The position numbers and the translations under genes are program-made. A DNA stretch of 64,000 bases from Kitasatospora viridis (lineage in GTDB: Bacteria > Actinomycetota > Actinomycetes > Streptomycetales > Streptomycetaceae). The stretch is from the NCBI RefSeq assembly GCF_007829815.1, contig NZ_VIWT01000002.1:713274-777273 (forward strand). The letters are read 5' to 3'. The notes beneath the pieces were generated by a model. That model saw only the letters and a list, made by a program, of their open reading frames with translations. It was not told where the DNA came from and made no database searches. Positions 23,120 to 32,019 of this stretch are shown here, piece by piece. The first letter of the stretch is position 1; every line of letters starts with the position of its first letter.

Positions 23120-24052
23120 GATGTGCTCAGTGACGTCATCGCGGTGATGCGGACCGGTCGGCCCCGGTCGGCGCACGTGCGGTGGCACGCCCCGTGGGGG
23201 CAGGAGTTCGCCTCCGTGCCGGGGTCGGCGGGCTTCCAGGTGGTCCTGCGGGGCTCCTGCTGGCTGCTTCCGCCGGACGGGGAGCCCGTCCCGCTGGGCG
23301 TGGGTGACGTGCTGTTCCTGCCCCACGGCAGTGGGCACACCCTGGCCGACAGCCCCGGATCCCTGCCTGCGGCTCCTGCCTGCGGCCCCGACGACCCGAG
23401 ACTTTCCGAGCCCTACGCGTCGGACAGCGTCGACCGGACCGGAGCCGGCGGTCCGGTCACCGTCGTGCTGTGCGGGACCTACCAGCTCGACCCGTCCCGC
23501 ACCCACCCGCTGCTGCGCGGCCTGCCCGACCGGATCCACCTCCCCGCGCACCCGGACCGGTACCCGGAACTGCGCTCGGCCGTGGGGCTGCTGGCCGCCG
23601 AACTGGAGCACCCGCGCCTGGGCACGGACGCGGCCGTCCCCGCTCTGCTGGACACGCTGCTGCTGTACATCCTGCGCATCTGGTTCAGTGAGCAGCCCGC
23701 CCGGGGCAACGCCACCGGCTGGGCCGCCGCGCTCAACGACCCGGCGGTCACCGCCGCCCTCGACGCCATCCACCGGGCCCCGGCGGCGCCGTGGACGGTG
23801 GCGAAGCTCGCCGCGGAAGCGGGGCTGTCCCGGGCGCCGTTCGCCAGGCGCTTCGCCGCACTGATCGGCCAACCACCCCTCGGCTACCTGACCTGGTGGC
23901 GGATGACCACGGCCGCGCGCCTGCTGCGGGCATCGGACGCACCGTTGAAGTCCGTCGCCGCCCAGGTGGGCTACGCCTCCGAGTTCGCCTTCGCCACCGC
24001 GTTCAAGCGCACCCACGGGACGGCCCCCGGCACGTTCAGACGGCGGAGCTGA
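23117..24052 (+). CDS. AraC-family transcriptional regulator
   Basis: 311 aa. The N-terminal half is a cupin-like sensor (AraC_binding/cupin_6 type: RWHAPWGQEFASVPGSAGF, then GDVLFLPHGSGHTL). The C-terminal domain has two helix-turn-helices, with WTVAKLAAEAGLSRAPFARR and VAAQVGYASEFAFATAFKR. Its length and order are typical of the cupin-AraC subgroup found beside oxidoreductase genes. Likely activator or repressor of the divergent MDR oxidoreductase. Transcript probably leaderless from the GTG. Confidence 0.9.
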   Translation: MDVLSDVIAVMRTGRPRSAHVRWHAPWGQEFASVPGSAGFQVVLRGSCWLLPPDGEPVPLGVGDVLFLPHGSGHTLADSPGSLPAAPACGPDDPRLSEPYASDSVDRTGAGGPVTVVLCGTYQLDPSRTHPLLRGLPDRIHLPAHPDRYPELRSAVGLLAAELEHPRLGTDAAVPALLDTLLLYILRIWFSEQPARGNATGWAAALNDPAVTAALDAIHRAPAAPWTVAKLAAEAGLSRAPFARRFAALIGQPPLGYLTWWRMTTAARLLRASDAPLKSVAAQVGYASEFAFATAFKRTHGTAPGTFRRRS

Positions 24053-24116
24053 ATCCGGTTCAGCCGCCGGGGCGTGGTCCGGCCGTGGCGGCTGACGGAC
24101 CGTCGGGGGTGTCGTC

Positions 24117-24132
24117 TACGATCTGGGCCATG
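24117..24132 (+). promoter_or_regulatory. Leaderless promoter -10 (TACGAT) and ATG
   Basis: TACGAT is followed by seven bases and the sigma factor ATG. No ribosome binding site precedes the start. Confidence 0.5.
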
Positions 24133-25074
24133 CTTCTGACTGCGGACGACGTTGAGCGGTTCGAGGGCTTCCGGCCGCGCCTGGAGGCGATCGCCTACCG
24201 GATGCTCGGGTCCGCGAGCGAGGCGGAGGACGCGGCGCAGGAGACGTTCCTGCGGTGGCAGGCGGCCGAGGTCGGGCTGATCGCGGTGCCGGAGGCGTGG
24301 TTGACCAAGGTGGTGACCAACCTGTGCCTCAACCAGCTCGGTTCGGCGCGGGCGCGGCGCGAGATGCCGATGGGGGAGTGGCTGCCCGAGCCGCTGTTCG
24401 CGGGGGACCCGATGCTGGGGCCGAGCGAGACGGCCGAGCAGCGGGAGTCGGTGTCCTTCGCGGTGATGGTGCTGTTGGAGCGGCTGGCGCCCAACGAGCG
24501 GGCGGTGTACGTGCTGCGCGAGGCGTTCGACTACTCGCACCGGGAGATCGCCGGGATCCTGGACATCTCCGAGAGCGCCAGCCAGCAGCTCTACCACCGG
24601 GCGAAGAAGCACGTGACGGACGGCAGGGTGCGGGCCGAGATCGAGGAGGAGGCCGCCCGGCGGGTGGTCGAGGAGTTCCTCGCGGCCGCCACCAGTGGCC
24701 GGACCGAGCCGCTGGTGAAGCTGCTGACCTCGGACGTCACCGCGATCGGCGACGGCGGTGGGAAGATCCCGGTCCGCGCCCGGGCGGTGCAGGGGGCGGT
24801 CGAGGTGGCGAAGTTCATGCGGGGCCTGTTCACCCCGGGGGCGGCCAAGCGCGCGCTGACCGGCGGGTCGGTCGGGCTGTTCGTGAGCGAGGTGAACGGC
24901 GCGCCCGGCGTCGTCGCGGTGGTCGGCGGCCAGGTGGTCGGCGTGATGTGCCTGGAGGTCACGGGCGAGGGCATCGCCACGTTCCGCAACCAGGTGGACC
25001 CGGCCAAGCTGGAGCGGGCGAGCGTGCAGTGGGCGGCGTCGGACCACGGGGAGCCGCTGTTCATGGCCCTCTGA
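24130..25074 (+). CDS. ECF41-family RNA polymerase sigma factor
   Basis: 314 aa. Sigma-2 region FEGFRPRLEAIAYRMLGSAS-EAEDAAQETFLRW; sigma-4 with APNERAVYVLREAFDYSHREI and the ISESASQQLYHRAKK recognition helix. A SnoaL-like C-terminal extension carries the ECF41 hallmarks: WLPEP (84-88) in the linker, DGGGK (208-212) and a NPDKL-like NQVDPAKL (287-294). In ECF41 sigmas this extension replaces an anti-sigma factor. The FAD oxidoreductase gene downstream is the expected target type for this group. Confidence 0.92.
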   Translation: MLLTADDVERFEGFRPRLEAIAYRMLGSASEAEDAAQETFLRWQAAEVGLIAVPEAWLTKVVTNLCLNQLGSARARREMPMGEWLPEPLFAGDPMLGPSETAEQRESVSFAVMVLLERLAPNERAVYVLREAFDYSHREIAGILDISESASQQLYHRAKKHVTDGRVRAEIEEEAARRVVEEFLAAATSGRTEPLVKLLTSDVTAIGDGGGKIPVRARAVQGAVEVAKFMRGLFTPGAAKRALTGGSVGLFVSEVNGAPGVVAVVGGQVVGVMCLEVTGEGIATFRNQVDPAKLERASVQWAASDHGEPLFMAL

Positions 25075-25085
25075 GGCCCCTGACG

Positions 25086-25109
25086 CGAGTGTGACCTGCT
25101 TCACACTCG
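25086..25109. promoter_or_regulatory. Perfect 9-bp inverted repeat between sigma and oxidoreductase genes
   Basis: CGAGTGTGA and TCACACTCG flank CCTGCT. As RNA it is a compact hairpin that could end the sigma transcript; as DNA it is a 24-bp operator-like palindrome. It lies 11 nt after the sigma stop. Confidence 0.6.
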
Positions 25110-25114
25110 GGTTC

Positions 25115-25142
25115 TGTCAGGAAGCGGTGGGCTGTCCGGTTC
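25115..25142 (+). promoter_or_regulatory. Candidate ECF41-dependent promoter
   Basis: TGTCAGG followed after about 15 bp by CGGTTC resembles the reported ECF41 target pattern TGTCACA-N16-CGTC, though imperfectly. It is well placed, about 30 nt ahead of the oxidoreductase gene. Confidence 0.4.
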
Positions 25143-25175
25143 ATAGGGCGAAGCCGCGTCAGACAGGAGCAGGAA

Positions 25176-26396
25176 ATGAACAAGCACCGCGTGATCGTCC
25201 TCGGAGCCGGGTACGCCGGAGCGGTCGCCGCCGGGCGGCTCGCCAAGCGGGTGCACGGCGAGGACGTCTCGATCACCCTCGTCAACGCCGAGCCCGACTT
25301 CGTCGAGCGGGTCCGGCTGCACCAGCTGGCGGTCGGCCAGGAGCTCCCGGCCCGGCCGTTCGCCGAGATGTTCGCGGGCACCGGCGTCGAGCTCCGGCTC
25401 GGCCGGGTCACCGCAGTGGACGTGGACCGCCGGACCGTCGCCGTCGGAGTGGGTGGAGAGGCGGACGGCGTCGAGGAGCTCGCGTACGACACCCTGGTGT
25501 ACGCGCTCGGCAGCGGCTGGGACGACCACGGCGTGCCCGGCGTCAAGGAGCACGCCCACGAGATCGCGAGCCGGCCCGGTGCACTGCGGCTGCGCGAGCG
25601 GCTGGCCCGGCTGGCGGCCGGTGAGTCGGTGGTCGTGGTCGGCGGCGGCCTGACCGGGGTGGAGGCCGCGACCGAGATCGCCGAGGCGCGGCCGGACCTG
25701 CGGGTCACCCTCGCCGTGCGCGGCGAGCTCGGCGACTGGCTCGGGCCCAAGGCCCAGCAGTACCTGCGCAAGGTGGTCGACGGGCTCGGCATCACCGCGC
25801 TCGAACGCACCAGCGTGACCGGCGTCGAGGCCGACCGCGTGACCACCGCCGACGGCGCCGGCATCCCGGCCGCGGTCACGGTGTGGAACGCCGGCTTCGC
25901 CGTGAACCCGATCGTGGCGGCCACCACCCTCGAACTCGCCGACGGCGGCCGGATCGTGGTCGACGAGACGATGCGCTCGCTCTCGCACCCGGACGTGTAC
26001 GCCGTCGGCGACGCGGCGCTGGCGGCCGGGCCCGGTGGCAAGCCGCTGCGGATGTCCTGCGCCTCGGGCGTGCCGACCGCCTGGCAGGCCGCCGACGCGA
26101 TCGCGGCCCGGCTGACCGGCGGGAAGCTGCCGAAGGTGCCGATCCGCTACTTCAACCAGTGCGTCTCGCTGGGCCGCAAGGCGGGCCTGATCCAGTACGT
26201 CACCGCCGACGACCGCTCCGTGCGGGCCGCGCTGACCGGCCGGTTCGCCGCCCGCTACAAGGAGTTGGTCTGCAAGAGCGCGGTCTGGGGCGTCACCCAC
26301 CCGACCATGGGCATGCCCGCCCGGCGCCGCCGGGTGGCGCCGCAGCGGGCCGCCCAGCCGGGTGCGGCCGCCGGGTTGGCGGCCACCCCGCGCTGA
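25176..26396 (+). CDS. FAD-dependent NAD(P)H oxidoreductase (NDH-2/FSP1-like)
   Basis: 406 aa. The N-terminal FAD dinucleotide fold has GAGYAGAVAAGRLAKR; a second NAD(P) fold has VVVVGGGLTGVEAATEIAE; and the FAD-binding VYAVGDAALA lies near residue 275. The order is that of type II NADH dehydrogenases and related pyridine nucleotide-disulfide oxidoreductases. There is no CxxC redox pair. AGGAG precedes the ATG. Its placement directly behind an ECF41 sigma gene suggests it is the sigma's main target, as is common for this family. Confidence 0.9.
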   Translation: MNKHRVIVLGAGYAGAVAAGRLAKRVHGEDVSITLVNAEPDFVERVRLHQLAVGQELPARPFAEMFAGTGVELRLGRVTAVDVDRRTVAVGVGGEADGVEELAYDTLVYALGSGWDDHGVPGVKEHAHEIASRPGALRLRERLARLAAGESVVVVGGGLTGVEAATEIAEARPDLRVTLAVRGELGDWLGPKAQQYLRKVVDGLGITALERTSVTGVEADRVTTADGAGIPAAVTVWNAGFAVNPIVAATTLELADGGRIVVDETMRSLSHPDVYAVGDAALAAGPGGKPLRMSCASGVPTAWQAADAIAARLTGGKLPKVPIRYFNQCVSLGRKAGLIQYVTADDRSVRAALTGRFAARYKELVCKSAVWGVTHPTMGMPARRRRVAPQRAAQPGAAAGLAATPR

Positions 26397-26425
26397 TCGG
26401 TGCACCCGTGGTGATCTGCGCCGGA

Positions 26426-27445
26426 TCAGACCTGGTAGCGGTCCGGCGCGAGCAGGTGCAGGTTCTCGGCCACCCAGTCCGAGGTGCGGCGCAGCCCCTC
26501 CAGCAGGCTCACCCGGGGCTGCCAGCCCGCCAGTTCGCGGGCCTTGCGGTTGTCGGAGAGCAGGCGCTCCACCTCGCTGGCGCCGGGCCGCAGGCGGCTC
26601 GGGTCGACCACCACCTCCGCCTCCCGGCCGGAGGCGGCGATCAGGGCGCGGGCCAGGTCGCCGATCGAGATCTCGGTCCCGGTGCCGAGGTTGACCACCT
26701 CGCCGAGGGTGCGGTCGGCGGCGGCGACCGCGAGGAAGCCCTCGGCGGTGTCGGTCGCGTACGTGAAGTCGCGGGTCGGGGAGGTCGAGCCGAGCCTGAT
26801 CTCCCGTGCGCCGGAGTGAAGTTGGGCGAGCACGGTGGGGATCACGGCGCGGGCCGACTGGCGCGGCCCGTAGGTGTTGAACGGGCGCACCACCGAGACC
26901 GGCAGCTCGAAGGCGTGCCAGTAGGAGAGCGCCAGCATGTCCGCGCCGATCTTCGAGGCCGAGTACGGGGACTGCGGCTGCAGCGGGTGGTGCTCGTCGA
27001 TCGGCGCGGTGATCGCCGTCCCGTACACCTCGCTGGTGGAGGTGTGCACCAGCCGGGCCCCGTGCCGCAGGCAGGCCGCCGCGACGTGCTGAGTACCCGT
27101 CACATTGGTCTGCACGTACGCCTCGGGCGCCAGGTAGCTGTACGGGATGCCGATCAGCGCGGCCAGGTGGAAGACGGTGTCGCAGCCGGCCACCGCGTCC
27201 AGCACCCGGCCGGCGTCCCGCACGTCGCCGGCCAGCATCTCCACCGGGCCGTCCGGGTCGGCCAGGTAGCGGGCCAGGTAGCCGCGCTCGGCGTAGGGCT
27301 TGTAGTGCACCAGGGCGCGCACCCGGGCGCCCCGGGCGACCAGCAGGTCCACCAGGGTGCTGCCGATGAAGCCCTCGGCGCCGGTCACCAGCACGGTGCG
27401 GCCGGTCCAGTCGCTCTGAGCGGGGGTCAGGTGATCGGTGGTCAT
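26426..27445 (-). CDS. NAD-dependent sugar epimerase/dehydratase
   Basis: 339 aa. Extended SDR: G22-AEGFIG for NAD binding, catalytic Y161-x3-K165 (SPYSASKIGAD) with the Ser/Thr of VHTSTSEVYG, and the substrate region RPFNTYGPRQS. The overall pattern is closest to GDP-mannose 4,6-dehydratase-like and dTDP/UDP-sugar epimerases. The ATG overlaps the stop of the MurG-like gene (ATGA), so the two are cotranscribed and coupled. A role in making or modifying a nucleotide sugar for envelope glycosylation is inferred. Confidence 0.9.
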   Translation of the reverse strand: MTTDHLTPAQSDWTGRTVLVTGAEGFIGSTLVDLLVARGARVRALVHYKPYAERGYLARYLADPDGPVEMLAGDVRDAGRVLDAVAGCDTVFHLAALIGIPYSYLAPEAYVQTNVTGTQHVAAACLRHGARLVHTSTSEVYGTAITAPIDEHHPLQPQSPYSASKIGADMLALSYWHAFELPVSVVRPFNTYGPRQSARAVIPTVLAQLHSGAREIRLGSTSPTRDFTYATDTAEGFLAVAAADRTLGEVVNLGTGTEISIGDLARALIAASGREAEVVVDPSRLRPGASEVERLLSDNRKARELAGWQPRVSLLEGLRRTSDWVAENLHLLAPDRYQV

Positions 27446-28641
27446 GCGGTCCTCCAGGAGTTCAGGTTGGTCAGCGGCGCCTCGGCCGCCAGGTCGAGCA
27501 CCTTGGCGGCGAGCAGGTCGGCCGCGCGGGCGTGGGTGCCGGGCTCGGCCGCGCGGGACATCGCGGCCAGCCGGGCGGGATCGGCGAGCAGCGGCTCGAC
27601 GAGGGCGGCGAGCCGCTCGCCGGTGCACTCGCCGTCCGGCAGCAGCAGGCCGGCACCGGGGTCGGCGAGCACCCGGGCGTTGTGGGTCTGGTGGTCGTGC
27701 GGCGCGTGCGGGTAGGGCACCAGCACGGCGGGCATCCGCAGGCTGGACAGCTCCGCGACGGTGGCCGAGCCGGCCCGGCAGACCATCAGGTCGGCGGCCG
27801 CGTAGGCCAGGTCCATCCGGTCCAGGTACGGCACGGCGCGCGCCACCGGGTTGCCGGCCAGCCGCTCCCGCACCTCCTCGAAGGCGGCCGGGCCCGTCTT
27901 CACCAACAGCAGCCGGTCGGCCCGGTGGCGCCAGCGCGCCGCCAGCTCCAGGGCGGCCGCGGTGAGCCGGGCCGCGCCCAGGCTGCCGCCGTTGAAGACC
28001 AGCAGCCGGGCGTGGTCGGGCACCCCGAAGTGGCGGCGGGCCTCGGCCCGCAGCGCGGCCCGGTCCAGCCGGGCCACCGCGCCGACCAGCGGCATGCCGA
28101 CGGTCTCGGCCGAGCGGCCGGACGGCAGGTGGGCCCGGGTGCGGTCGAAGGCGAGCGCGATGTGCGGGGTGAGCCGGGCGGCGAACCGGTTGGCCCGCCC
28201 GGGCACCGCGTTGGACTCGTGCACCACGCTGGGCAGGCCGGCCAGCTGCGCGCCGACGATCACCGGCGCGCTCGGGTAGCCGCCCATGCCGACCGCCACC
28301 TGCGCGCCCTGCTCCCGCAGGATCTCCCGGCAGCGGACGCCCGAGCGCAGCAGCGCGGCCGGCAGCAGGTAGCGGCGCAGGCCGAGCGCCGCGTCGAACG
28401 GGATCATGTCCACGGTGTGCAGCCGGAAGCCGGCCGCGGGGATCAGGCTGGTCTCCAGGCCGCGCTCGGTGCCCACGAAGGAGATCTCGGCCGCCGGGTC
28501 GGCCCGGCGCAGGGCCTCGGCGAGCGCCAGGCCCGGGTAGATGTGTCCACCGGTGCCGCCCGCGCCGATCACCACCGACAGGGGTCTGCCGGGAGTGCCG
28601 GGATTGCCGGGACGAGTGGGACTGCTCTGTTCTGTCCGCAT
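27442..28641 (-). CDS. MurG-like glycosyltransferase (paralogue)
   Basis: 399 aa. GT28 fold with the MurG glycine loop GAGGTGGHIYPGLALAEAL (26-44), the lipid-acceptor VHESNAVPGRANR loop, and the UDP-GlcNAc region CRAGSATVAELSSLRMPAVLVP. MurG adds GlcNAc to lipid I to form lipid II. The gene is away from any division/cell-wall cluster and is paired with a sugar epimerase, so it is probably a second MurG for a modified or stress-induced lipid-linked sugar. The start used is the ATG before SSPTRPGNPG; no strong ribosome binding site is seen. Divergent from a two-component system. Confidence 0.88.
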   Translation of the reverse strand: MRTEQSSPTRPGNPGTPGRPLSVVIGAGGTGGHIYPGLALAEALRRADPAAEISFVGTERGLETSLIPAAGFRLHTVDMIPFDAALGLRRYLLPAALLRSGVRCREILREQGAQVAVGMGGYPSAPVIVGAQLAGLPSVVHESNAVPGRANRFAARLTPHIALAFDRTRAHLPSGRSAETVGMPLVGAVARLDRAALRAEARRHFGVPDHARLLVFNGGSLGAARLTAAALELAARWRHRADRLLLVKTGPAAFEEVRERLAGNPVARAVPYLDRMDLAYAAADLMVCRAGSATVAELSSLRMPAVLVPYPHAPHDHQTHNARVLADPGAGLLLPDGECTGERLAALVEPLLADPARLAAMSRAAEPGTHARAADLLAAKVLDLAAEAPLTNLNSWRTA

Positions 28642-28704
28642 GGCGACGAGACTGCTCAGCCGGGATAAGAGAGTTCTCAGAGTCGATACGCGAAGCTTGT
28701 CCGC
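28642..28704. promoter_or_regulatory. Divergent promoter region between murG paralogue and two-component system
   Basis: 63 bp separate the start codons. CTCAG repeats directly (about 28655 and 28676), flanking GATAAGAGAGTTC, which is a plausible response-regulator site. The short spacing means that both promoters overlap. Confidence 0.4.
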
Positions 28705-29409
28705 ATGAGCAGCGGGCAGAGCGGACAGAGCGGACAGAGGGTGCTGGTCGTCGACGACGACCCGGAGGTGCGCGCGGCCGTCGAGGACGGTCTGGCGGTC
28801 GAGGGCTACCTGGTGCGCGGCGCGGCCGACGGGCTGGCCGCACTGACCGAGGTGGCCGGCTGGCAGCCCGACGCGATGGTGCTCGACCTGCTGATGCCCG
28901 CGCTCGACGGCCTGGCGGTCTGCCGGCGCCTGCGGGCGCTCGGCGACCGGCTGCCGATCCTGGTGCTGACCGCCCGCGACTCGGTCAGCGACCGGGTCGA
29001 CGGCCTGGACGCCGGCGCCGACGACTACCTGGTCAAGCCGTTCGCGCTGGACGAACTGACCGCCCGGCTGCGCGCCCTGCTGCGCCGCACCGCCCCGGCT
29101 GCCGAGCAGCCCGAGTACCGGTTCGACGACCTCGCGGTGGACCCGGTGACCCGCACCGGCCACCGGGCCGGGCGCCCGGTGGAGTTCTCCCGCACCGAGT
29201 TCGCCCTGCTGGAGGTGCTGCTCCAGCACCCGGGCCAGGTGCTGCCGCGCGAGGTGATCATGGAGCGGGTCTGGGGCGCCGACTTCGGCCCGGACTCCAA
29301 CTCGCTCGCCGTGTACGTGGGTTACCTGCGCCGCAAGCTGGAGGCGGGCGGGGAGCCGCGGCTGGTGCAGACCGTGCACGGGGTGGGCTACCGGCTGGAC
29401 CGCGGATGA
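28705..29409 (+). CDS. OmpR/PhoB-family response regulator
   Basis: 234 aa. Receiver domain with acidic pocket VVDDDPEV, phosphoacceptor D61 (MVLDLLMP), the LTARDS switch and K in DYLVKPF; a winged-helix effector domain ends with YVGYLRRKLEAGG and TVHGVGYRLD. The closest known type is MprA-like. It overlaps the sensor kinase gene by four bases (ATGA). As it is divergent from the murG paralogue and epimerase, these are its likely targets, suggesting an envelope-stress circuit. Confidence 0.93.
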   Translation: MSSGQSGQSGQRVLVVDDDPEVRAAVEDGLAVEGYLVRGAADGLAALTEVAGWQPDAMVLDLLMPALDGLAVCRRLRALGDRLPILVLTARDSVSDRVDGLDAGADDYLVKPFALDELTARLRALLRRTAPAAEQPEYRFDDLAVDPVTRTGHRAGRPVEFSRTEFALLEVLLQHPGQVLPREVIMERVWGADFGPDSNSLAVYVGYLRRKLEAGGEPRLVQTVHGVGYRLDRG

Positions 29410-30812
29410 GCGGGCGAGCCGCCCGGCGCCCGGGCCCGCGCCCGAGCGCGCACGCCCGGTGGCGCCGCCGCCGGCCACTGCGCACCCGGCTGGCGCTGGC
29501 CTGCACGGCCGCCGTCGCGCTGGTCGCGGTCGGGATCAGCGCCGCCGCCTTCAACGTGGTCCGCTACGAACTCGACCACCAGCTCGACCTGCACCTCACC
29601 CAGCAGGCCACCCTGGTCCAGCAGCAGCACCGGGACGAGGGCCCGCAGGTGGTCTACGGCGAGTGCGACTTCCTCGCCGCACCCGCCTGCGCCCAGATCG
29701 TGCCGGCCGACCCGGCCCACGACGTCCCGTTCCTGCTGCCGGTCACCGCGGCCACCCGCCAGGTCGCCGACCGGCAGCGGTCCGGCTACTTCACCGACCT
29801 GACCATCAGCGGCCACCCCGCCCGGATGCTCACCACGCCGATGACCGCCGCGCAGCCCGGCACCCGGCAGGCCGTGCAGGTCGCGCTGCGCTCCGACTCG
29901 GTGCAGGAGGGGGTGCGGCAGGCCGGCGAGCTGATGGCGGTCGTCGCGGCCGTCGGCGTGCTGCTGGCCGGCGCGCTCGGCTACGCCGTCGCCCGCACCG
30001 CGCTCGCCCCGGTGGCCCGGCTCACCCGCACCGCCGAGCGGATCGCCGACACCCGGGACGCCGGCCTGCGGATCGAACTGCCGCCCGGCCGCCGGGAGGA
30101 CGAACTCACCAGCCTGGCAGCCAGTTTCAACACCATGCTCGGTGAGCTGGAGCAATCCGTGGCCGCCCAGCGCCGATTGGTCGCTGACGCCTCGCACGAG
30201 CTGCGCACCCCGCTGACGGCGCTGCGCACCAATGCCGAACTGCTGGCCAAGGCCGACAGGTTGACGGATGCTCAGCGCGACCGGGCGGCGGCCGGGCTGC
30301 GCCGGCAGCTGCGCGAGGTCACCGGCATGGTCAACGACCTGATCGAGCTGGCCCGGGACGAGGAGCCGCAGCCGCTGCTCGAAGAGGTGCGGCTCGGCGC
30401 GCTGGTCGAGCACTGCGTGGCCGCGGCCCGCGGCCACTGGCCGGCCACCGCCTTCGCCCTGGCGGACGACTCGGCGCAGCGCTCGGTGCCCGGCGTGCCG
30501 GCCCGGCTCGCCCGGCTGGTCTCCAACCTGCTCGACAACGCCGCCAAGTTCAGCCCGCCGGGCGGAGAGGTCGAGGTGCGGCTCACCGCCGGCCTGGAGC
30601 TGACGGTCCGTGACCACGGGCCGGGCATCGCCGCCGAGGACCTGCCGTACGTCTTCGACCGCTTCTACCGGGCCTCCGCCGCGCGCGCCCTGCCGGGCTC
30701 CGGGCTCGGGCTCGCGATGGCCCGGCAGATCGCGCAGGCGCACGGCGCGACGCTCACCGCCGAGGCGGCGCCGGGCGGCGGGGCGCTGTTCCGGCTGCGC
30801 TGGCCGGGGTGA
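29406..30812 (+). CDS. Sensor histidine kinase
   Basis: 468 aa. Two membrane segments (about 28-50 and 175-197) bracket an extracellular sensor of about 125 residues with two Cys (C87, C95). HAMP domain, then H-box SHELRTPL with H264, N-box NLLDNAAKFS, and the G boxes DHGPGI and GSGLGLAM. All catalytic boxes are intact. The extracellular cysteines could form a disulfide. It phosphorylates the preceding response regulator. Confidence 0.93.
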   Translation: MSGRAARRPGPRPSAHARWRRRRPLRTRLALACTAAVALVAVGISAAAFNVVRYELDHQLDLHLTQQATLVQQQHRDEGPQVVYGECDFLAAPACAQIVPADPAHDVPFLLPVTAATRQVADRQRSGYFTDLTISGHPARMLTTPMTAAQPGTRQAVQVALRSDSVQEGVRQAGELMAVVAAVGVLLAGALGYAVARTALAPVARLTRTAERIADTRDAGLRIELPPGRREDELTSLAASFNTMLGELEQSVAAQRRLVADASHELRTPLTALRTNAELLAKADRLTDAQRDRAAAGLRRQLREVTGMVNDLIELARDEEPQPLLEEVRLGALVEHCVAAARGHWPATAFALADDSAQRSVPGVPARLARLVSNLLDNAAKFSPPGGEVEVRLTAGLELTVRDHGPGIAAEDLPYVFDRFYRASAARALPGSGLGLAMARQIAQAHGATLTAEAAPGGGALFRLRWPG

Positions 30813-30831
30813 GCGCCGACGGCCGCCCTGC

Positions 30832-32019
30832 TCAGCGCGCGGCGAGGCGGGCCAGCAGCGAGGCCCGGTGAGCCGGGTCGAGCGCCAGGTCGGCGGCCGT
30901 CCAGGCCATCGCCAGCCCGGCGTCCAGGACGGCCCGGTCGGCCCCGGCCGAGACGCCGAACCTGGTGAACTCCGGGTTGTGCATGATGGTGTCGCCGCAG
31001 GCGTAGCCGATCATCGGGTGGATCGAGGGCACCAGGTGGGACACGTTGCCCATGTCGGTCGAGCCGCCGAGCGCGCCGGGGTCCTGCTGCGGGACGGTCC
31101 GGCCCAGGGCCTGGGCGGCGGCCTGGTAGCTGCGGCACATCGCCAGGTCCTGCCGCAGGTCGGCGTAGTCGTTGCCGACCGTCTCGATCGCCAGCTCCGC
31201 CCCCGTGGCCAGCGCGCCCGCCTCGAAGCAGGCCCGCACCCGGGCCTGCAACTCGGCCAGCTCCTCGGCGGTCCGGGCCCGGCAGTCGTACTCGGCGCCC
31301 GCCCGGGCCGGGATCACGTTGGCCGCGTCGCCCGCCGAGGTGACGATGCCCGAGACCACCGCGCCGGGCACCAGCTGCTGCCGATAGGCGGCGATCGCGA
31401 CCTGGGCGATCATCAGCGCGTCGGCGGCGTTGATCCCCCGGTGCGGCATCGCGGCGGCGTGCGCGGCCCGGCCGGTGTAGCCGACCCGCAGGCTGCTGAT
31501 GGCCAGTGAGCTCATGCCGATCGAGTCGTCGGGCCCGGCGTGCGACATCATTGCCGCCGCCACGTCGTCGAAGACGCCGCCGCGCAGCAGGTCCACCTTG
31601 CCGCCGCCGGACTCCTCCGCGGGCGTGCCGATCAGCTTGACGGTGATGCCGAGCTGCTCGGCCACCGGGGCCAGCGCGAGACCGGCCGAGACGGCGGCGG
31701 CCGCGTTGACGTTGTGCCCGCAGGCGTGGCCGATGCCCGGCAGCGCGTCGTACTCGACGCAGATCCCGACCACCAGCTCGCCGCCGCCCGCCGTGGCGGT
31801 GAACGCGGTCGCCAGCCCGCCCACTCCGCGTGTCACCGCGAAGCCGGCGCGCTCCAGCAGGTCGGTGATCTTCCGGGCGGACCGGTGCTCCTGGTAGGCG
31901 AGTTCGGGCTCGGCGTGCAGGCTGTGGCTGAGCCCGAGCACCTCGTCCTGACGCTTCGTCAGAACGGCGCGGGAGCGGTCGCGCAGCCCGTCGAGGACGT
32001 CGGCTTCGGGGGTGGTCAC
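30832..32019 (-). CDS. M20-family metallo-amidohydrolase
   Basis: 395 aa from a GTG with GAGGAG seven bases upstream. The peptidase M20/AbgB-like fold is shown by GICVEYDALPGIGHACGHNV, the acidic PAEESGGGK segment, the HRGINAADAL dimerisation region and STDMGNVSH. Members hydrolyse N-acyl amino acids, p-aminobenzoyl-glutamate or indole-acetyl-amino acids. The GTG overlaps the stop of the MFS gene (GTGA), so export and hydrolysis may act on one compound class. Substrate not determinable. Confidence 0.9.
   Translation of the reverse strand: MTTPEADVLDGLRDRSRAVLTKRQDEVLGLSHSLHAEPELAYQEHRSARKITDLLERAGFAVTRGVGGLATAFTATAGGGELVVGICVEYDALPGIGHACGHNVNAAAAVSAGLALAPVAEQLGITVKLIGTPAEESGGGKVDLLRGGVFDDVAAAMMSHAGPDDSIGMSSLAISSLRVGYTGRAAHAAAMPHRGINAADALMIAQVAIAAYRQQLVPGAVVSGIVTSAGDAANVIPARAGAEYDCRARTAEELAELQARVRACFEAGALATGAELAIETVGNDYADLRQDLAMCRSYQAAAQALGRTVPQQDPGALGGSTDMGNVSHLVPSIHPMIGYACGDTIMHNPEFTRFGVSAGADRAVLDAGLAMAWTAADLALDPAHRASLLARLAAR

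Noticed and set aside
25115..25142. Exact ECF41 promoter consensus
   Set aside because: Only partly matched (TGTCAGG, CGGTTC); kept as a candidate, not as a confirmed site.
28642..29478. Extended N-terminus of the MurG-like frame
   Set aside because: It runs antisense to the response regulator and contains no MurG features.
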